DNA of 64,000 bases from Cloeon dipterum (Eukaryota > Arthropoda > Insecta > Ephemeroptera > Baetidae), in the NCBI RefSeq assembly GCF_949628265.1, contig NC_088788.1, forward strand, positions 30,924,335-30,988,334, written 5' to 3'. This document shows positions 11,668 to 25,274 of this stretch, in pieces (position 1 is the stretch's first letter; each line of letters starts with the position of its first letter). The notes under the pieces were generated by a model. That model was not told where the DNA came from, did no database searches, and was given only the letters and a program-made list of their open reading frames with translations. Both the position numbers and the translations under genes were made by a program.

Positions 11668-14600
11668 TTAATCCTCTTTCATGTCGCGCGGTAAGCAAAA
11701 GTCATCCGGCTCCGGTTCTTCTTCCTCGTGGATGTGGTGACCACCGACCGAGCCGCACTGGCGGGTGCCGTCGCCCGTCCTTTTGGCGCGGCGTTCGATG
11801 ATGGACGGGGTGACAGTCTTCAGGTCGTAGGCCCAGCCGATCATAGCAAAAAAGTCGATGAAAGCGGTCGTCCAGTTGAACGAGTAGGTGCCGTGCTCTG
11901 AGGTTTTATAGTCCCAAGGGAACACGTGGTGGTAGTTGTGCCAGCCCTCTCCAAGGGCAAGAAACGCTACCACGTAGTTTTCAGTAGGCTGAATGAAGCT
12001 GGAAAACAAATTCGAATATCTTAATACATTTTCCTTCAGTTTTATTCATCAGATAAATAAATGCAATGTTAGGCAATATTAACTGTCACTCTTCAAAGAA
12101 GAAAAAATATTTGCTCCGTTTTTAATTAATTTAAACTTACCGATCGTAAGGTTTATTTCCCCAAATGTGAGCAGCGCTATTGACGAGCCAAGTGAAGTTG
12201 AGGCCAAACATGTATCTGGCCATCATGCAGTAGAAAGCAATTCGCCAGGGTTCACCCCAGACAAGTGCGGGCGTCAACATGGGTATGAGAAAGCACATGA
12301 GAATCTTCAACTTCCAGAAGTGGCTGCAATAAAATACGAGGCCATATTTAATTAGGGGGGCGGCTTTTAACAATGGCTTGTAAATTACTCCAGGTGGAAC
12401 TTGACGACGGGATCGGCGAGGACATCGCTCATGTCCACTTTGCGTCCGTGTTCAATGACCAGCGGATGCTTCTTCTGCATCAACCAGCCTACGTGGGCGA
12501 AAAAGAAGCCTCGATTCGCGTTGTGCGGATCAGCGTCAGTTTCGCTAAATTTATGGTGCACACGGTGGTCGCGCACCCAGTCAAATATCGAGTTCTGCAA
12601 ATTGATAGAAATCCAGTTTCATGGCAAGCACTTAATATACATATCAATCATTATTACAGGATGGCTAAAACAGGTATTTAACAGCATTAGGACGCTCGAA
12701 CCGGACTCAAACAGGGTCGTGTAAACTTGTAAACATTTCCATGTTTAAATCAACGCCCGAGGAGATTATTCACACGTGTTTGACCAGATTTAGCGGTCAA
12801 TTTAACACGTGGGTATACTGCAAGCTCAGCATTAAATCGTGAAAAAGAAAGCGTTGGCTCTAATCAACATAAAACTTGTCGTAATACTTGCTGAAATAAT
12901 ATATTTAGCACTATTCGCACGCAATGTTACATGCATACGTGTCTAATCGCAGGTTTTAGGATAGGCACAGTCCGGTCAAGGCTGTACTCCAGCGTTTGCA
13001 CAGATTGCAATCCAACCTGGAGGAAAGCTATCAGTATGACGTATTGAGCCAAGGTGTGGACCAAAATTTTATGCTTTTATGATCAGCAGGCGTTGATTAA
13101 TACCTTGCTACTGCAATCATTTTTTTCCTGCAAGTGAGCCTTAAACCATTAATTTTTATCTAACTTGAATTGTTGCCCTTGATGAGAAATCAGCAAAAAA
13201 GAGGATAGCGACAACAGAGGCTAAGGCAATCGAATTTATGAGCACCTTTCCTCCTGCAGCCCATCCTGTTAAGAATTTGAACTTGATTTATCATCTGTCA
13301 CGAAAAAAACCCCTGACAGTGCTGATTTTGTGTACACTCTTGATGGATGTACACACATGCAGCAAAAAACAATGAGCTCGTGACTCGCTTAAGGAGTTAG
13401 TAAGCATTGTTTAGCAATACAAAATCAATCTGTTTTGCGGCTTAATGACTTTTCATTGTATCGCTATTTCATCATCATATCTCATCGGGTTGCGCATCCG
13501 TCTACGATGTTTGACCATGCTCGAAATGTGTGGTCCGTCGCACGTGATGCTGTGTTCACGTGTTTGTTCGCGCGCATAGAAAGTGTAGAAACCTGGTGAA
13601 GGCCAGAGGGCTTTGAACCTAGCAAGAAGCGACGAGTGCTGTCTGTGCAAAAGCGACAGTGTTTCCTTCACGTGTCGGCAACTTTTCAAACCCTTTTTAT
13701 TGGACTTTTGTGCGTACGTGCAGTCTAACAGGTTCTTATTGGACTATGCCAAAGATTTACGATTTGTGTGTCACTATACCTCTCAGAATTCAAAAGTCAA
13801 GACAAAAAAATATTTCGCAGATCGCTATAAACAGGTTTCCTCCTACACGTCTAATACGGGGACAACAAGAAGCGCGTGTTCAAGACCAATAGCGAGTCGC
13901 CCTACTCATAAAAAAGCGTGAAATGGTTTTGACGCGATGAAAACTGGATCGTTAATATTGACCAAAGGAATGTAGATCAAAGGCGCACGTACCTGTCCTG
14001 AGAGCGAAAAAAGTAGGGCTAGGATTATCCTGAGGGGCAGCTTAGCCTTGTAGGCGCGATGGGTCCACAGCCTGTGCACGCCGCCGGTGACGCCGATGCC
14101 TCCTAATTGACCCATGATGTACACTGCAAATCGATTGCCAAAGATTAGACATGGCTTCAAGGAAATCTGCATGGATTATACGTGCCCGACGAGTTTTCCG
14201 TCTGCGGTTTTTGGAACCCGATATAATTTGCAAATGATAATGATGACCAATTACAGTCACCATTAATCTAATAATTTGCAACTGTTTCGTACACGTCTAT
14301 AATTTTAAAAGGGTTACGAAAAATTTCTAATGATCCTGATTGGTATTTTGTTCATATGATATTGACTTTTTACTATTCACAATTTGAACCCTTTAAATTC
14401 TAAAGAAAAGTAGTCTCACGATTGAATTTATTCGCTTTTAGCAACTTTGAAATATTTCGAAATATAAACACAGAGCGCGATTGTTGGTCCTTTTTATAAT
14501 TATGAGACACTTTAGAATAAGCCCCTCTGACGCGTGTCTACTTCCAATGCATTATACATATATTTGGAACGAGCCGACATTGAAATTAATTGCTCGTCGT

Positions 14601-15393
14601 GTCACCTTTCTCGTCCTTTTATTTCATAGCGCCTCTGATATTTACTTTCTATGTAGTAACATGATCCAAGCCGGGTTTAAACACTCACTAAATTAAATCA
14701 CTTGTCTGCTCTGCATCAACAGCTCTCGTGCTGTCTAGACCCTTACATTATGGAGGCGCTATAGAGTTAGAAAAAATCAGCACACAGCTTATTGCATGCT
14801 TGAGATAATTATTGGATTGGACTTGACACATGCATATCATATTCGAACATATATGCTAAAAAGTCGTTCTTCGCAAAAAACTCCTAGCCAACCTTGATTC
14901 ATACTCGCATTGAATATTTTCAAGTACATAATGTGACCACTTTATTTGATGGAGAATTGCAATAGGTACGGTACAAAGGCAAAGAACCACTTAAAAAGTG
15001 AATTGAGATATATAGAGAGCATTGTAAAAAATCTGCAGACGTTTAAATCTCCTAATTGTTGGTGCAGTAATGTAACATTGGTTATGGTTACTCTGTTTAA
15101 TGAAAATAAATTTACTCACTCCATAGGATTGTCTTCCAAGATCCTTCCTTGCAGCAGACGTAAAATCCATAAGCTGCGATGAAATGGAAAATGAAGATGG
15201 CGATCACGTTGCCCCACTTGATGGGCAAATCTGGTTCTTGGGGCTCTTCCTTGAGCGCTTCCTCTTTCTTTGGCCGATTGGGCACGTGGGTCGTCGTCTC
15301 GGGGATACCTTTGATCGGTTCAACCTGAGGGACAGCTTCGTCTGTCGTCTCTATGATTTCAGGGCCGAGTGTGATTTGGTGATTGGGCGCCAT
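11668..15393 (-). CDS. Des1: acyl-CoA Delta9-type desaturase, five coding exons, 374 aa
   Basis: An ER-membrane di-iron enzyme expected to put a double bond into fatty-acyl-CoA with cytochrome b5 as electron donor. Coding exons: 15393-15120, 14123-13993, 12594-12389, 12323-12141 and 11998-11668, with introns in phases 1, 0, 2 and 2. The joined frame is 1125 nt with no break. Metal ligands are all present: HRLWTH (H108, H113), HRVHHK (H145, H148, H149), NSAAH (N252, H256) and GEGWHNYHH (H285, H288, H289). The start chosen is the first ATG (MAPNHQ) after a leader acceptor near 15409. The N-terminus is longest of the eight and rich in P, E and T. The C-terminus ends in an acidic tail (HEEEEPEPDD) unlike the other copies. 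Intron 2 is about 1.4 kb. Substrate and regiochemistry cannot be read from the sequence. Confidence 0.93.
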
Positions 15394-15407
15394 TGCGGCC
15401 TCGGGCA

Positions 15408-16693
15408 ACTAAAACATTGACATTATTTATTGCAGTTTGCTTCCTTGCTTAGTTCGGCAACAAAGTTTACATCAAGATGCATATTTTACAAATTTTGAGT
15501 TGCATTGGGAATTGGGATATCGCGGTCTACCTGAGTTAGAACATTGGCCTATGAAAACAGGTTGGTCGCCACTACTGATTTTGCAACGGCTGCCATAGCC
15601 CTTTTGTTAAAAGGTCACAATAAAATGGCGTGAATTTTTATTTGTTGTCTCCTTCAAGGTTTCTGTGAAGGTGACAGAATTTTTGGACACGCTATTCATC
15701 TTGTTTTGTTAATCCGTATTAAAATAAAAATTTAACAGAAAGCTTGTATATATTATTTTAATTAAGTGTTTAAGTAACAAGACTCAAATCGATAATTTAT
15801 CTTAATAACGATAAGCCAATTCCAGCATCTGTATTTCTTATCAAAAGTTAGTAATATTTTACTTAAAAAATAAAGCCTTTTGATTCAGAAAGCAACACAC
15901 CATCAAGCTTACAAAAAATACATCTAGTTTTGTAATAAAATATAAAGTAGGTATTCAGCTCATTTTTATATAGAGATACAAGTTTAGTGTTGAAAAGAAA
16001 AGGTGATAATTTTTGGGGGTTAGCACAAGGTGATCCGCATAATTTGAAACTAATTTAAGGTTTCTGATTGGAAAATTACACCGTCACATATATGAGCGCT
16101 TTCATCATTTCCTGGCTGACGGCTGGTTATCTGATATTTTAGAGTGAAGTGTGGGTTTTACTTAGTTTAACTATACTGCATATATATGAATATTTAAATT
16201 TCCAGTCGTAAAAAGTGGTGCCCTAAAAATCCTAGAACTTTTCTCAAGGGCAATAGCGAGTCTTTGCATAAAATATCTAATAAAAATTTTATGACTTTTA
16301 TAAAAAAAAATATATTTACACTTCATATTATGAGCCCTCATTAAAAACGGGATCTGTCTTACTTTAGCGTTAGTAAGTTTACGTAAAAAAATGACGCAAT
16401 GTACTCGGTTGGAGTTGAACTTCTCCTTGAATTCGCCGCGAGCAACTCAATTTGCAATCAAAAGGCGTAATTTGGGTAATTTTCAAGCGCATAAATTTTC
16501 TTGCCTGTGATTGCATCAAATTATAAGTCTAGCAAATGCGTAAGTGTATCCGCTAAATTCTAATTAACACTTTCGGACGCCATCATAAATAAAAATCGCC
16601 AGCTGGCATTGCTAGCCGTAATTATCAAATTAAAAATACAGCAGCGAAAAAGTAAAATGAAATATTGCGAGTTATTTTAACTCGTACATTTAC
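15408..16693 (-). other. Des1 leader intron
   Basis: It lies between a donor CAAG/GTAAAT at 16694/16693 and an acceptor gttttag at 15409, just upstream of the Des1 ATG. No coding exon is seen inside. The assignment rests on splice signals only. Confidence 0.45.
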
Positions 16694-16790
16694 CTTGTGC
16701 TGCGTGAATAGCAGATGAGACGCGTGCTCCACCATTAGAGGAACTAAACCACCTGACTTCAGGTGTCCATCTCCCTTATATTAATTGACC
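16694..16790 (-). promoter_or_regulatory. Des1 promoter and non-coding first exon with E-box dyad
   Basis: On the minus strand a TATA-like ATATAAGGG (about 16773-16782) is followed within 10 bp by CACCTGAAGTCAGGTG (16750-16765), an inverted repeat of the CACCTG E-box. About 55 bp further is the donor CAAG/GTAAAT at 16694. The arrangement fits a promoter with a short untranslated exon spliced to the exon carrying the Des1 start codon. Confidence 0.5.
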
Positions 16791-19700
16791 GTCATGACTA
16801 CGCCAAATGCAAATGTGACGCGAACTAAGAAGAGCAAATATATCAGTAAAAAACGGTGCGTTGCAAATCATCGCAAGAAAGTTTCTCTGCTACGCAGTAT
16901 TATTTGATTAGATCTGCTGCTATTTCAGGTGCTACGATGATGCAAGTGATTCTGAAAGTGCGGTCAAATAATTATTGCATTGCCACTGTTTCACAGAACC
17001 TTGTCTCGTGGCATGTGATCTTAAGATTGAGTTCCGAGATCATTATCTTAAAAGAAAAACTGTTGCTTTTTCTCTCCCGTACCGTATTTCTCGACTTTTT
17101 TCTTACAATACATCAGATGAGAAAAAACACTCATGGATTTGCGCTTGGATTGGTGAAAAGAGTAGAAGGATTTTGTCACATTCGCGTATTTATCATTAAT
17201 GATATTTCGTAAATTTAATTTCATCAGTTATGACATTTCCCGCTAAGGAGACGAGCCGATTTACCCTTACTCTGGAGCATTCAATGCCAATTAAGTGTTC
17301 ACTTGCTTGGAAATATGATTTCACGTGCGAGGTCTGCACGCGATGTCTGGAGCAAGTGAAATATTTTTAGGAGAACCTCAGGTAAATGAATAAAAAAAAC
17401 GCCCTTTTTACTAAAAGCCTCTGTTGAAACGCAAAGCTGCAATGACAGCGATGGCGCGCCACTTATGTTTTAGTTTGGTGAAGTGAGAAAGTTTGAGACC
17501 TTTGAAAAAACACACATATATTATGCATGCCTAAGCGAGGCAAAAGTAAAAGAGTAAAAGCAAGGTTTATTCTAGCTAAAAGTGGCTGCTGCTGGGAACG
17601 CGAACCATGACATTCACGTTTTAGTTAAGGCAATCAGTCGTGAACGTTCGGCGGTATCATAAAAGGCAAGGGTTTGCTTATAAGGAGCCAAATTAGTGGG
17701 TATGTTACTTAAGTCTTCTACTAAACAATAGGTAGTTTTGTTTACTTTGGCATGCTATCTAGTAATTGGTTGATTCGTTGATTGCATTTTTGTATTATTA
17801 TGTGGCTGCTGATAAACAGGCAATTGCTTCTGATAGCAGGACTGAAATAAAGGGTTTATCTGTTTCTTCGGCGAAAATTAGCATTTTGATTTATTATTTT
17901 CCCCTGTGCTAAAAATAAAATATTTTCTTACTGAAAGTTTAATATTTTGTCCACTTTGTTCCCTTTTCCACACAGAAGACGAATATGCGTCATTGCATGT
18001 TAATTGCGATTTAGCCAATTTTTGGAGACCGTGACGTTTGATTGACGTTAAAATAGTATGTGCAAATTTGTAAAAGCTGCTATCAAGGCTGAACTTCTAA
18101 GCTCCAGAATTGCCTGGTGGGCCGTCAAAAATAATTAATGGGTGGTTGTCAAGAATTATCTACAAGTGCTGAATACCGCGGCAAAATCTTTTGGAGTCAC
18201 AGCCTCGTGCCAAAACGTAGCATGCGTTAGTTGTGTGTTCATTCAGAAGTCTCACGTGTCGACGCGTGCTGCTTGTGGAGGTTGAAAGGCGAACCTAGCC
18301 ATTAATTTTGGTGTTGAAATAGGTGCCTGTTACTCCACGAAAATGTGCTTGTCATTCATCTCTTCGCGGTGTATGCCGCGCGGTTCTTGTTTATGAATTA
18401 TATATTCTCACTTTGCAGCTAATGCGGTGTGAGAATCAATGAATTAGTACCTTGAACTTGACAAAGACACACTGCTTCTGGTCTTTTTTGCCCCCGTTTG
18501 AACACATCATTTTGTGCGATGAGGTTTAAGATTACATATGTGGTTTCTCTTATAATTATAGCAGTGCCGCGGAATAATGAGTTGTTCAGAACGTGTTCAC
18601 AGAATGTTGATTGCATCCCGCCTCGAGGTGATTTTGTTTTCGTTCTGATGAGATCATCAGAACGCAGAAATCGCACAACAAACAATCTGAAACTTTCTCA
18701 TCATATCGCAATCGAATTTAACCGTGAACTATAACTAGCAGCTGCCCATATTATTTTTTAAAATTATTTCGCGAATTGGATTTTGCATAGATAGAACTTG
18801 CGTTGTGTAAGATTCATAAAAGGAAAATTTTGCAAAGTGCCTCATTAAGAGTTGTACGTATACACGCTACAAACGGTTTATGATTCTTCTTGTGTTGGCA
18901 GTGACCTATTTGCCGCTGAGGTTAAACGCACACCAAAACGCATCCCGCGTCGAGATTGTCTATCTTTCCTCCTCGTAATCTGAGTGCGTTGGATTGAGAA
19001 AGTGCTTACATTCATACAGTGTTTAGTGCGGAGAATGATGACACGCACATTCTTCCTTGAAAAAATTAATGCAACGCTTAACTTATGGCGAAGCGCGGAA
19101 TAAAAAACAGTGAATTATCAATATTTGCGCTAGGCCGCCAATTTTTAATTAATTTCGGCTACGCTGAGAAGCGTCAAGGTTGCCGCTTTGAAATTTGATT
19201 TGTTTGAGTTTGGTGTTTGTTTTAATATCAGCTAGTTCTTTTTATAATCGAATGAAAAACGTGAAGTGAACTAAAGGGGAGCTTCGGATATGGGTGTAAA
19301 CGCTTCACGCCCATTGCACACGCCTGGCAAGCCATTTCATCTAGCAAATAAAAACAATTTTTGTTTGTTTATATCAATGCTTAATAAATTTGAACTTGCA
19401 AATCGGCTTGTGAAGGACATGCAGCGTTGTACAAATCGATGCAACAGGACGAGGAACTTGACTCCGTGCGACGGGGATATGATTAATATTTTATCAGTGC
19501 AGACAAAATTAGTCGCCATCATCAGCAATTTCGATTGTCTTTGTCATGGCCAACTCGACTTAACAACATGCACAGCACTGCGTCTGAATACTAATTTTTC
19601 CAGCTGCAGCATTTGCATATTTTGACCAGAAGGCAGCAGTTACCCAAATGTGTTGAAAGACGTGTGTTATTAATGTGTAAACGGGCCGCATTACTTTTAT

Positions 19701-22700
19701 AATGCCAACCGGTTCGTGAATCTGTAGCTAATACACCAGAGATATAAATAGCCTGCACTCTAAAATAAATGGTAATCTGATTACGTGAACTATCAGGATA
19801 GGTGATGACAATTTGCGTTTATTGACTGGCATATTTATAAAAGCAAATCGATGCTTGTGCATCTCTTGTGGACAATTTTAGTTCTCTTAATATTCAGATT
19901 TTGACTGTAATATTCAATCCAGTTTAAGCTTGCATAAGCACGTTGCGAAGCCGATTAGGGAAAAGGTGTCTGTCTAAATGCTAGAAGCACCTTTCAAATC
20001 AGTTGGAAAAAATATACGGATTTGACGTTTCTTCTATTCTTTATTTTGGCTTATGAAAATTTAATGCAGTTTTGTTGTGAAATAAAAAAGTAATTAATTT
20101 GATGTTTCAAAAAGATTCGCAAAACTATATGCGAATAAATTTAATGGTTTTGTGGGCCACAAGGTCAAAATAGAAAATAGAAATCAACGGCTTTTGTTTT
20201 GGAGTATTGCAATTCCCCTTGCAGCCAAAATCACTCGCATCCTTAGCTAACGTGGTCGACTACGAGATTGAATTATTTTATACTTAAAAAAAAATAATTC
20301 TTGCATCTTCCAAAAATGTGCGCAAATCTATTACCACCACGATTCCTAGACTCATATATTCACCCCAAAGAACTAACTCCACAAATTTTAAGCTACCTTG
20401 AACTACATTTGCACGGAATGAATCTTTCCCAATGCGAAGAACTAGAAATTTGATGCAAGTAGTGGCGACAGAACGTTTTAAAATAGCACCAAAGGTGCAC
20501 GTTACAATTCGGTAGTCGAGAGATTATGTCAGAGTGGCCGGCAGGACCACTTTTACCAACGATTCCTTTCGTTGCACGGCAGAGCGACCGCATACATTTT
20601 AATACGGCCCGTGGGCCACGCAGCCCAAGCTTGACCTGATAAAAGTTACGTGGCTTGCACGCCGGCAGAAAGAAAAAGTTGTTTTTTACAGCACGTCTGA
20701 CGTGAGCACCGGCACTGCACCGCACCTGAGAGAGCAGGTCTGGCTTATGTCATCCGTTGGCCGTGACATTCTGTCCGCGCCCGCGTTTTTCAGAAATGTG
20801 TGCGATTTTCACTCATTGCACGCACTCTGATTTCCGGTGTAGTTAGCAACTTATTCTCGATCTGCTTCTATTGCCAGAGATTTAATTATCCGCTGTTGAT
20901 TAGCCTGCTGGCCAACTTGGCGCATAAATTTCACGCACGTTTTCGCAATCGGCGTTAGGCAATGAAATAGGACATTTAGCTATAATTTCAGGATTTCACA
21001 CCACAGCCATTCATATCAGGTTAATTTATTCCAGTGGCAGTGGACCGGTAAATCTTTTGCAGCCACTGCTAATTATTCAATTAGACGTTGCTAACTTGTC
21101 GGCACCTTTTGTAAACAAACGAGAACAAAAACGTCATTGATACCCCTCGATTATCTTGTGGCCACAAAGAAACGATTGTGTGATTTTTTGCAAATCATCG
21201 TTATGTGGCAAAAAATAACATGAAACTCATCTCATTGGGTAAAATGTATGGAACGGAATAGCACACGATATTTTCATGGCGTTGCTCAACTTGTTTTCTG
21301 CATCTATGTTCACCTTACAATTAGTCGCAACCTTAAATTAGTTGGAGCAGCCAACAGGGTTTCCAAGCCCTTTTTAATAAACAAAATGGGGCTTTATGTC
21401 AACTGTGTCACTGACAATGAGTAAAGGTGAAAGAATCATGCTGTCCAATTTTTATTCAAGCTTCCTTTTTGCAACAATTGACATGAATAAACATTTTCAT
21501 CACTCAAAACTCAGAGAAAACGGTCCATAGCAAATTAATTAAATGTTCTTTTCCGTGAATTTCAATCTACATTTTTTCATCAATATATTAACCAGTCTGC
21601 TCGGTCTAAAAAGGCTAGCTTTTTGAAATTTTCAACAACCAGTGACTCAAACTATTTAACCAAATTAAAAGTAGCATGTTTTTGTGACCTCACATAATTT
21701 TTAAATTCATTCGGTCAATGACACATTAGGCGCTTGGGCCAACATCACCAACGTAAAAGGAGCGAAAACGTACAATTTTTGTGTGTCAACACGATTACTT
21801 TTTGATTCAAGTGCGTGCTCATCAGCCTCGACGACGCGTGACTCGTTTTTCGCTAATTTGTCTCGCGGGCAGTGTTTTTACGTTTCTCTTTACGACAGCG
21901 CTTTGCTTTTTTAGTATTAAATTCTTGGAAGTTTATTTGATTCAATGAAATTTTAACAATGTCACCAATACCGTTGAAAAACGATAATTTTATGTTCTTT
22001 CATTGAGCTTAAATCGTTCACGTGATCTCATCAATTTGCCAATAATTAACCCTGTCAGCCTCTCGACGGCCGAAGCAAATTGCACAAGGTTTATTTTACG
22101 AGCATCACGTGACGAAACGCTGCGTGTGCTCTCGTTTATGCATCGGGCCTGTATTTGGTAATTATTAATAACACACCAGTGTGTCTAGTGCCGGACCGGT
22201 CCTTTCAATAAAACCTTACTGAAAAGTGTAGAGTCGGCGGCGTGACACAAATAATGCCGTTTCAAACTTGATCTGACGCGGACGGACTCACGCACATTCA
22301 TACCGGAGATTTTTCGCCTTCACCTTCCTTTTCGTAACCTGAATGGCGTAAATGTTTGTCTACCACATTGCGTCAAATCAGGTCAGAAAATGAGATTCAT
22401 AAATCATACAAGTCGCGCTTCTTTTAAGACAAATCCGGCTTGCAATCGGTCTTTGACGCCACGCAATAGGTGGAACAATCGAGCAGTTTACAATGGTTTT
22501 CAGCAGTGTGTATGACGGGATTGCAAAAACTCGTTTGATCTTTCATTGAAAGTGAATTCTTCATCTGCTATGTCAACAAGGCCATTCGTGGTAAAAGGTT
22601 AGGTGAAAATTAGCTTATTACAAATAAAAAAATAACTAAAGACCCCATAGTAATTAATAATTAGATAAATATTCTGTTCCCTTGGTTAGGAATTTTGGAT

Positions 22701-23335
22701 TGGTCAATCATTCCATATTTTGTCCCATTACAATCTTGACAAGATAATTATAGGCCTAAAAATAAATTATCATGTATGGTGCAAATATTAACGTCAATTT
22801 CAAATTTTCTAGCGTGATAAAAAAGATTTCTAAATTGACAAATATGTTTAAATTTTTATTCAGAAAGAGATTTGATGCATTAGGATATATTAAGTGATTA
22901 ATCAATGAAGAAATATGAAGTTCACCATCGAGTTGATTTAAACCACATTTTCGTTTGTGGGCTATCGTCTTCAAGCAAGTATCGAGCATAATATATAAAG
23001 AGTAAAAAGGGATTCCCGCCACACGTTTACCGGCAAACCTCACGTGCAAGCGGTAGCTCTACAGTATTTGATGGCGAGACAAAAGCATTGAAAATAACAC
23101 GCTAAACCCAACAATAAACTCTGATCCCGTAATAAGAGGCATGCAAGGCAAAGACTCACCAAACACCAAAAACAGAGACGATAATTCGGAGTGCAGCTGG
23201 AGGAAGATATCTGATCGATCGGGAACTCTCTCCTGTCAGCTCAACATTTAAGTCGAAAATAATTTCTAGACGAGCCAGCCGTCCAGAATTTGCCAAATTC
23301 GTTTTGAGGGAGGTGGTAGGAGGTGGTTAAGGTTC

Positions 23336-23614
23336 TCAAGCAGACCGACAGGTAGGTAAGAGATTCATTCGCCCCTCCTCTGGTTCAGAGATGGTTGGGT
23401 GCTTTTGGTGCGCGCTAGGACGGCCGGGTGAACTTGGCGGCTGCTGCTGCTGCTGCTGCTGCTGCTGATGCAATTTCTCGGTCTGCCTGACTGTAGGGCG
23501 GGGGACTTTTGTTCCTTTCGTCTTCGTTTTGATGAATTGTAATGTAGATTTTTTATTCCTACTATACAACCACCACTTTCTGAGGCAACAAGCGTTTTCG
23601 CACGTAGTGTTCAT
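23336..23614 (-). CDS. Possible exon encoding a polyglutamine stretch (weak)
   Basis: A minus-strand open frame encodes KLH followed by nine glutamines, then PPSSPGRPSAHQ and a charged end before a stop. Q- and P-rich segments are common in insect regulators, and the surrounding region is GC-richer than average. No acceptor, donor or conserved domain is certain. It may simply be a CAG microsatellite in non-coding DNA. Confidence 0.18.
   Translation of the reverse strand: MNTTCENACCLRKWWLYSRNKKSTLQFIKTKTKGTKVPRPTVRQTEKLHQQQQQQQQQPPSSPGRPSAHQKHPTISEPEEGRMNLLPTCRSA
23441..23468. repeat. (CTG/CAG)9 microsatellite
   Basis: About nine GCT/CTG triplets run in succession on the plus strand, in phase with glutamine codons on the minus strand. 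Confidence 0.85.
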
Positions 23615-25121
23615 TCCTGTTAAGCATTATGACGATATTATTCGCACGTACGTGATTTTAGTAATAAGCAGGTACACACGATCAGAAACAATCCAAGTTC
23701 TCTGTGTGATCCAACATAGTCGTGGCAATTATTAATGACACTAAAAGAAAATCTGAATTGCGTCCTCGTTCTAAATATACGGTCACTTGTTATTTTCAAT
23801 TACGTTCTCAATTATGTTCAAGTATTAAATAAAAATATAGTGAATAGTGAAATTTGGCTGCTTTTTTGTTGAAATTTATAGCTAAAATGGATTTTTAATG
23901 AGAGTATTTTTATTTGTACTTAGCTCAATGCATGGATTTCAATTGAAAAACTGTATTAAACAAATTTTTACCTGCCAGAAACAGCTTAAACTGTAAATAG
24001 ACACTCTTGGGAAAAACAAATGGTTGCTAATTTTATATTTTGTGGTCTTAATTCAAGAAATGCAACAATAAAGGCCTTAGTTGTAATATTTACGTCTTGG
24101 AGTGAACTCCTGTAGACAAAACTCAAAGGATTTCATTATTTACATTTGGGAGAGCCTCATTTAAAACCAATAAATATAGCAAGTTTAGTTTTATGATCTT
24201 TTATTTTAGGGAAAACAATTTAACATTTGGAGAAAGGAAATCGTCGGCAGTTTCGTAGAAACTGCGCGCCCCAGTTCCACGAAAAGAAGATAAAAAAAAG
24301 CAAAATCCAATATTGGTCCAGCGCTCTTACGCCGAAAGGGACTCCCCAAGCACATTTGGTGGATTCCCACAAGGTTTGCAGCCAAATCGGTTGCGCACGT
24401 GCCACGAAAACCGCTTTCCATGACCATATAAATAATGTGGTTACCTCATACGCAAGACCGTAATGTGAATGAACTTAATTGACATTGCTGCATAAATAAT
24501 TTCTCAAAGTAGAAGACATTTTATGTGTTCATTATTTTTTTGTCATAGTCAAGCAGAAATTCGACTTTCTTTGCTTTTCATTTATATTATTTTTGTTTTT
24601 TAAATATTGATTTTTGTTATGTTATTTCTGATATTATTTAAAAAAAAAGCAAATATTACAATTTTACTAAATCCTGTGTGTTTAATCCAAATCCAGCACG
24701 CTAAAGCCAAGGGGCATATACACAGAGAAAGAGATTCTTTTTGTTTTTACACAACAAAAAAGATGAGGAAAATCTGTGGGAGCCAATTCCGGGATGCCTT
24801 CTTGTCGCGGCTCTGAAGAATCCTTGGCAGACGTTCAGGATTTTCCAATCGGCATTCTACGCACGGACGCCGCAGTCGCGACTCCTCCACAGTAAATAAT
24901 GGCAAGCTTTTTTGAATATGGATGATACATTCACTGATCTTATATGTATGTTTGATGGAAGAGGGTTTATTAACGTCACATAATTCATTTCAAAATAGTG
25001 ACAATACAAAAATTACATTGCAAATAATGGCCTAAATTACCCAATTATGGAATAAATAGGGCGAACACAAAAATAAATAACAATCAGTTACTTGAATCAA
25101 ATGATGTAATTCATTTTGTTT

Positions 25122-25274
25122 TCAATAACGTTTTACTAGATCTGTGGGCCTCGGTTGGCCTTTGAAAGTGCTCATTATCCGCTGTAATTCATGAATACGA
25201 TCGTCGAACCTTTCAAGACGGCGCCTGGCCTTCAGCAGGACGCGGAGGTATGAATGGATTTTTATTATGCACAT
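25122..25274 (-). CDS. Small basic open frame, 50 aa, unidentified
   Basis: ATG at 25274 opens a 50-codon frame ending in TGA at 25122. It contains LRVLLKARRRLERFDDRIHE followed by LQRIMSTFKG, an amphipathic, highly charged helix. The segment is clearly GC-richer than its flanks and has coding-like codon choice. It could be a small protein, an exon of a larger gene, or a relic of a mobile element. No splice sites were fixed and no family is recognised. Confidence 0.27.
   Translation of the reverse strand: MCIIKIHSYLRVLLKARRRLERFDDRIHELQRIMSTFKGQPRPTDLVKRY

Larger units (their letters stand above)
16791..25121. other. Large intergenic stretch, no supported gene
   Basis: Both strands were read; only scattered open stretches without family features were seen (for example 19290-19625 plus and 20393-20725 minus). 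The CTG microsatellite at 23441 is listed separately. GC-richer patches near 20540-20780, 22050-22330 and 24240-24420 have no recognised content. ATCACGTGAC near 22105 is another CACGTG site. Confidence 0.35.

Noticed and set aside
12373-12724. Plus-strand frames of about 100 codons
   Set aside because: Antisense to Des1 exon 3; the minus strand carries the HRVHHK motif and good splice sites.
19290-19625. 111-codon plus-strand frame
   Set aside because: No domain, no splice sites, AT-typical composition; plausible by chance in 64 kb.
20393-20725. 110-codon minus-strand frame
   Set aside because: Mixed composition with no motif or splice support.
24206-24463. Overlapping frames on both strands
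   Set aside because: Openness on both strands points to composition, not coding; possible repeat relic only.
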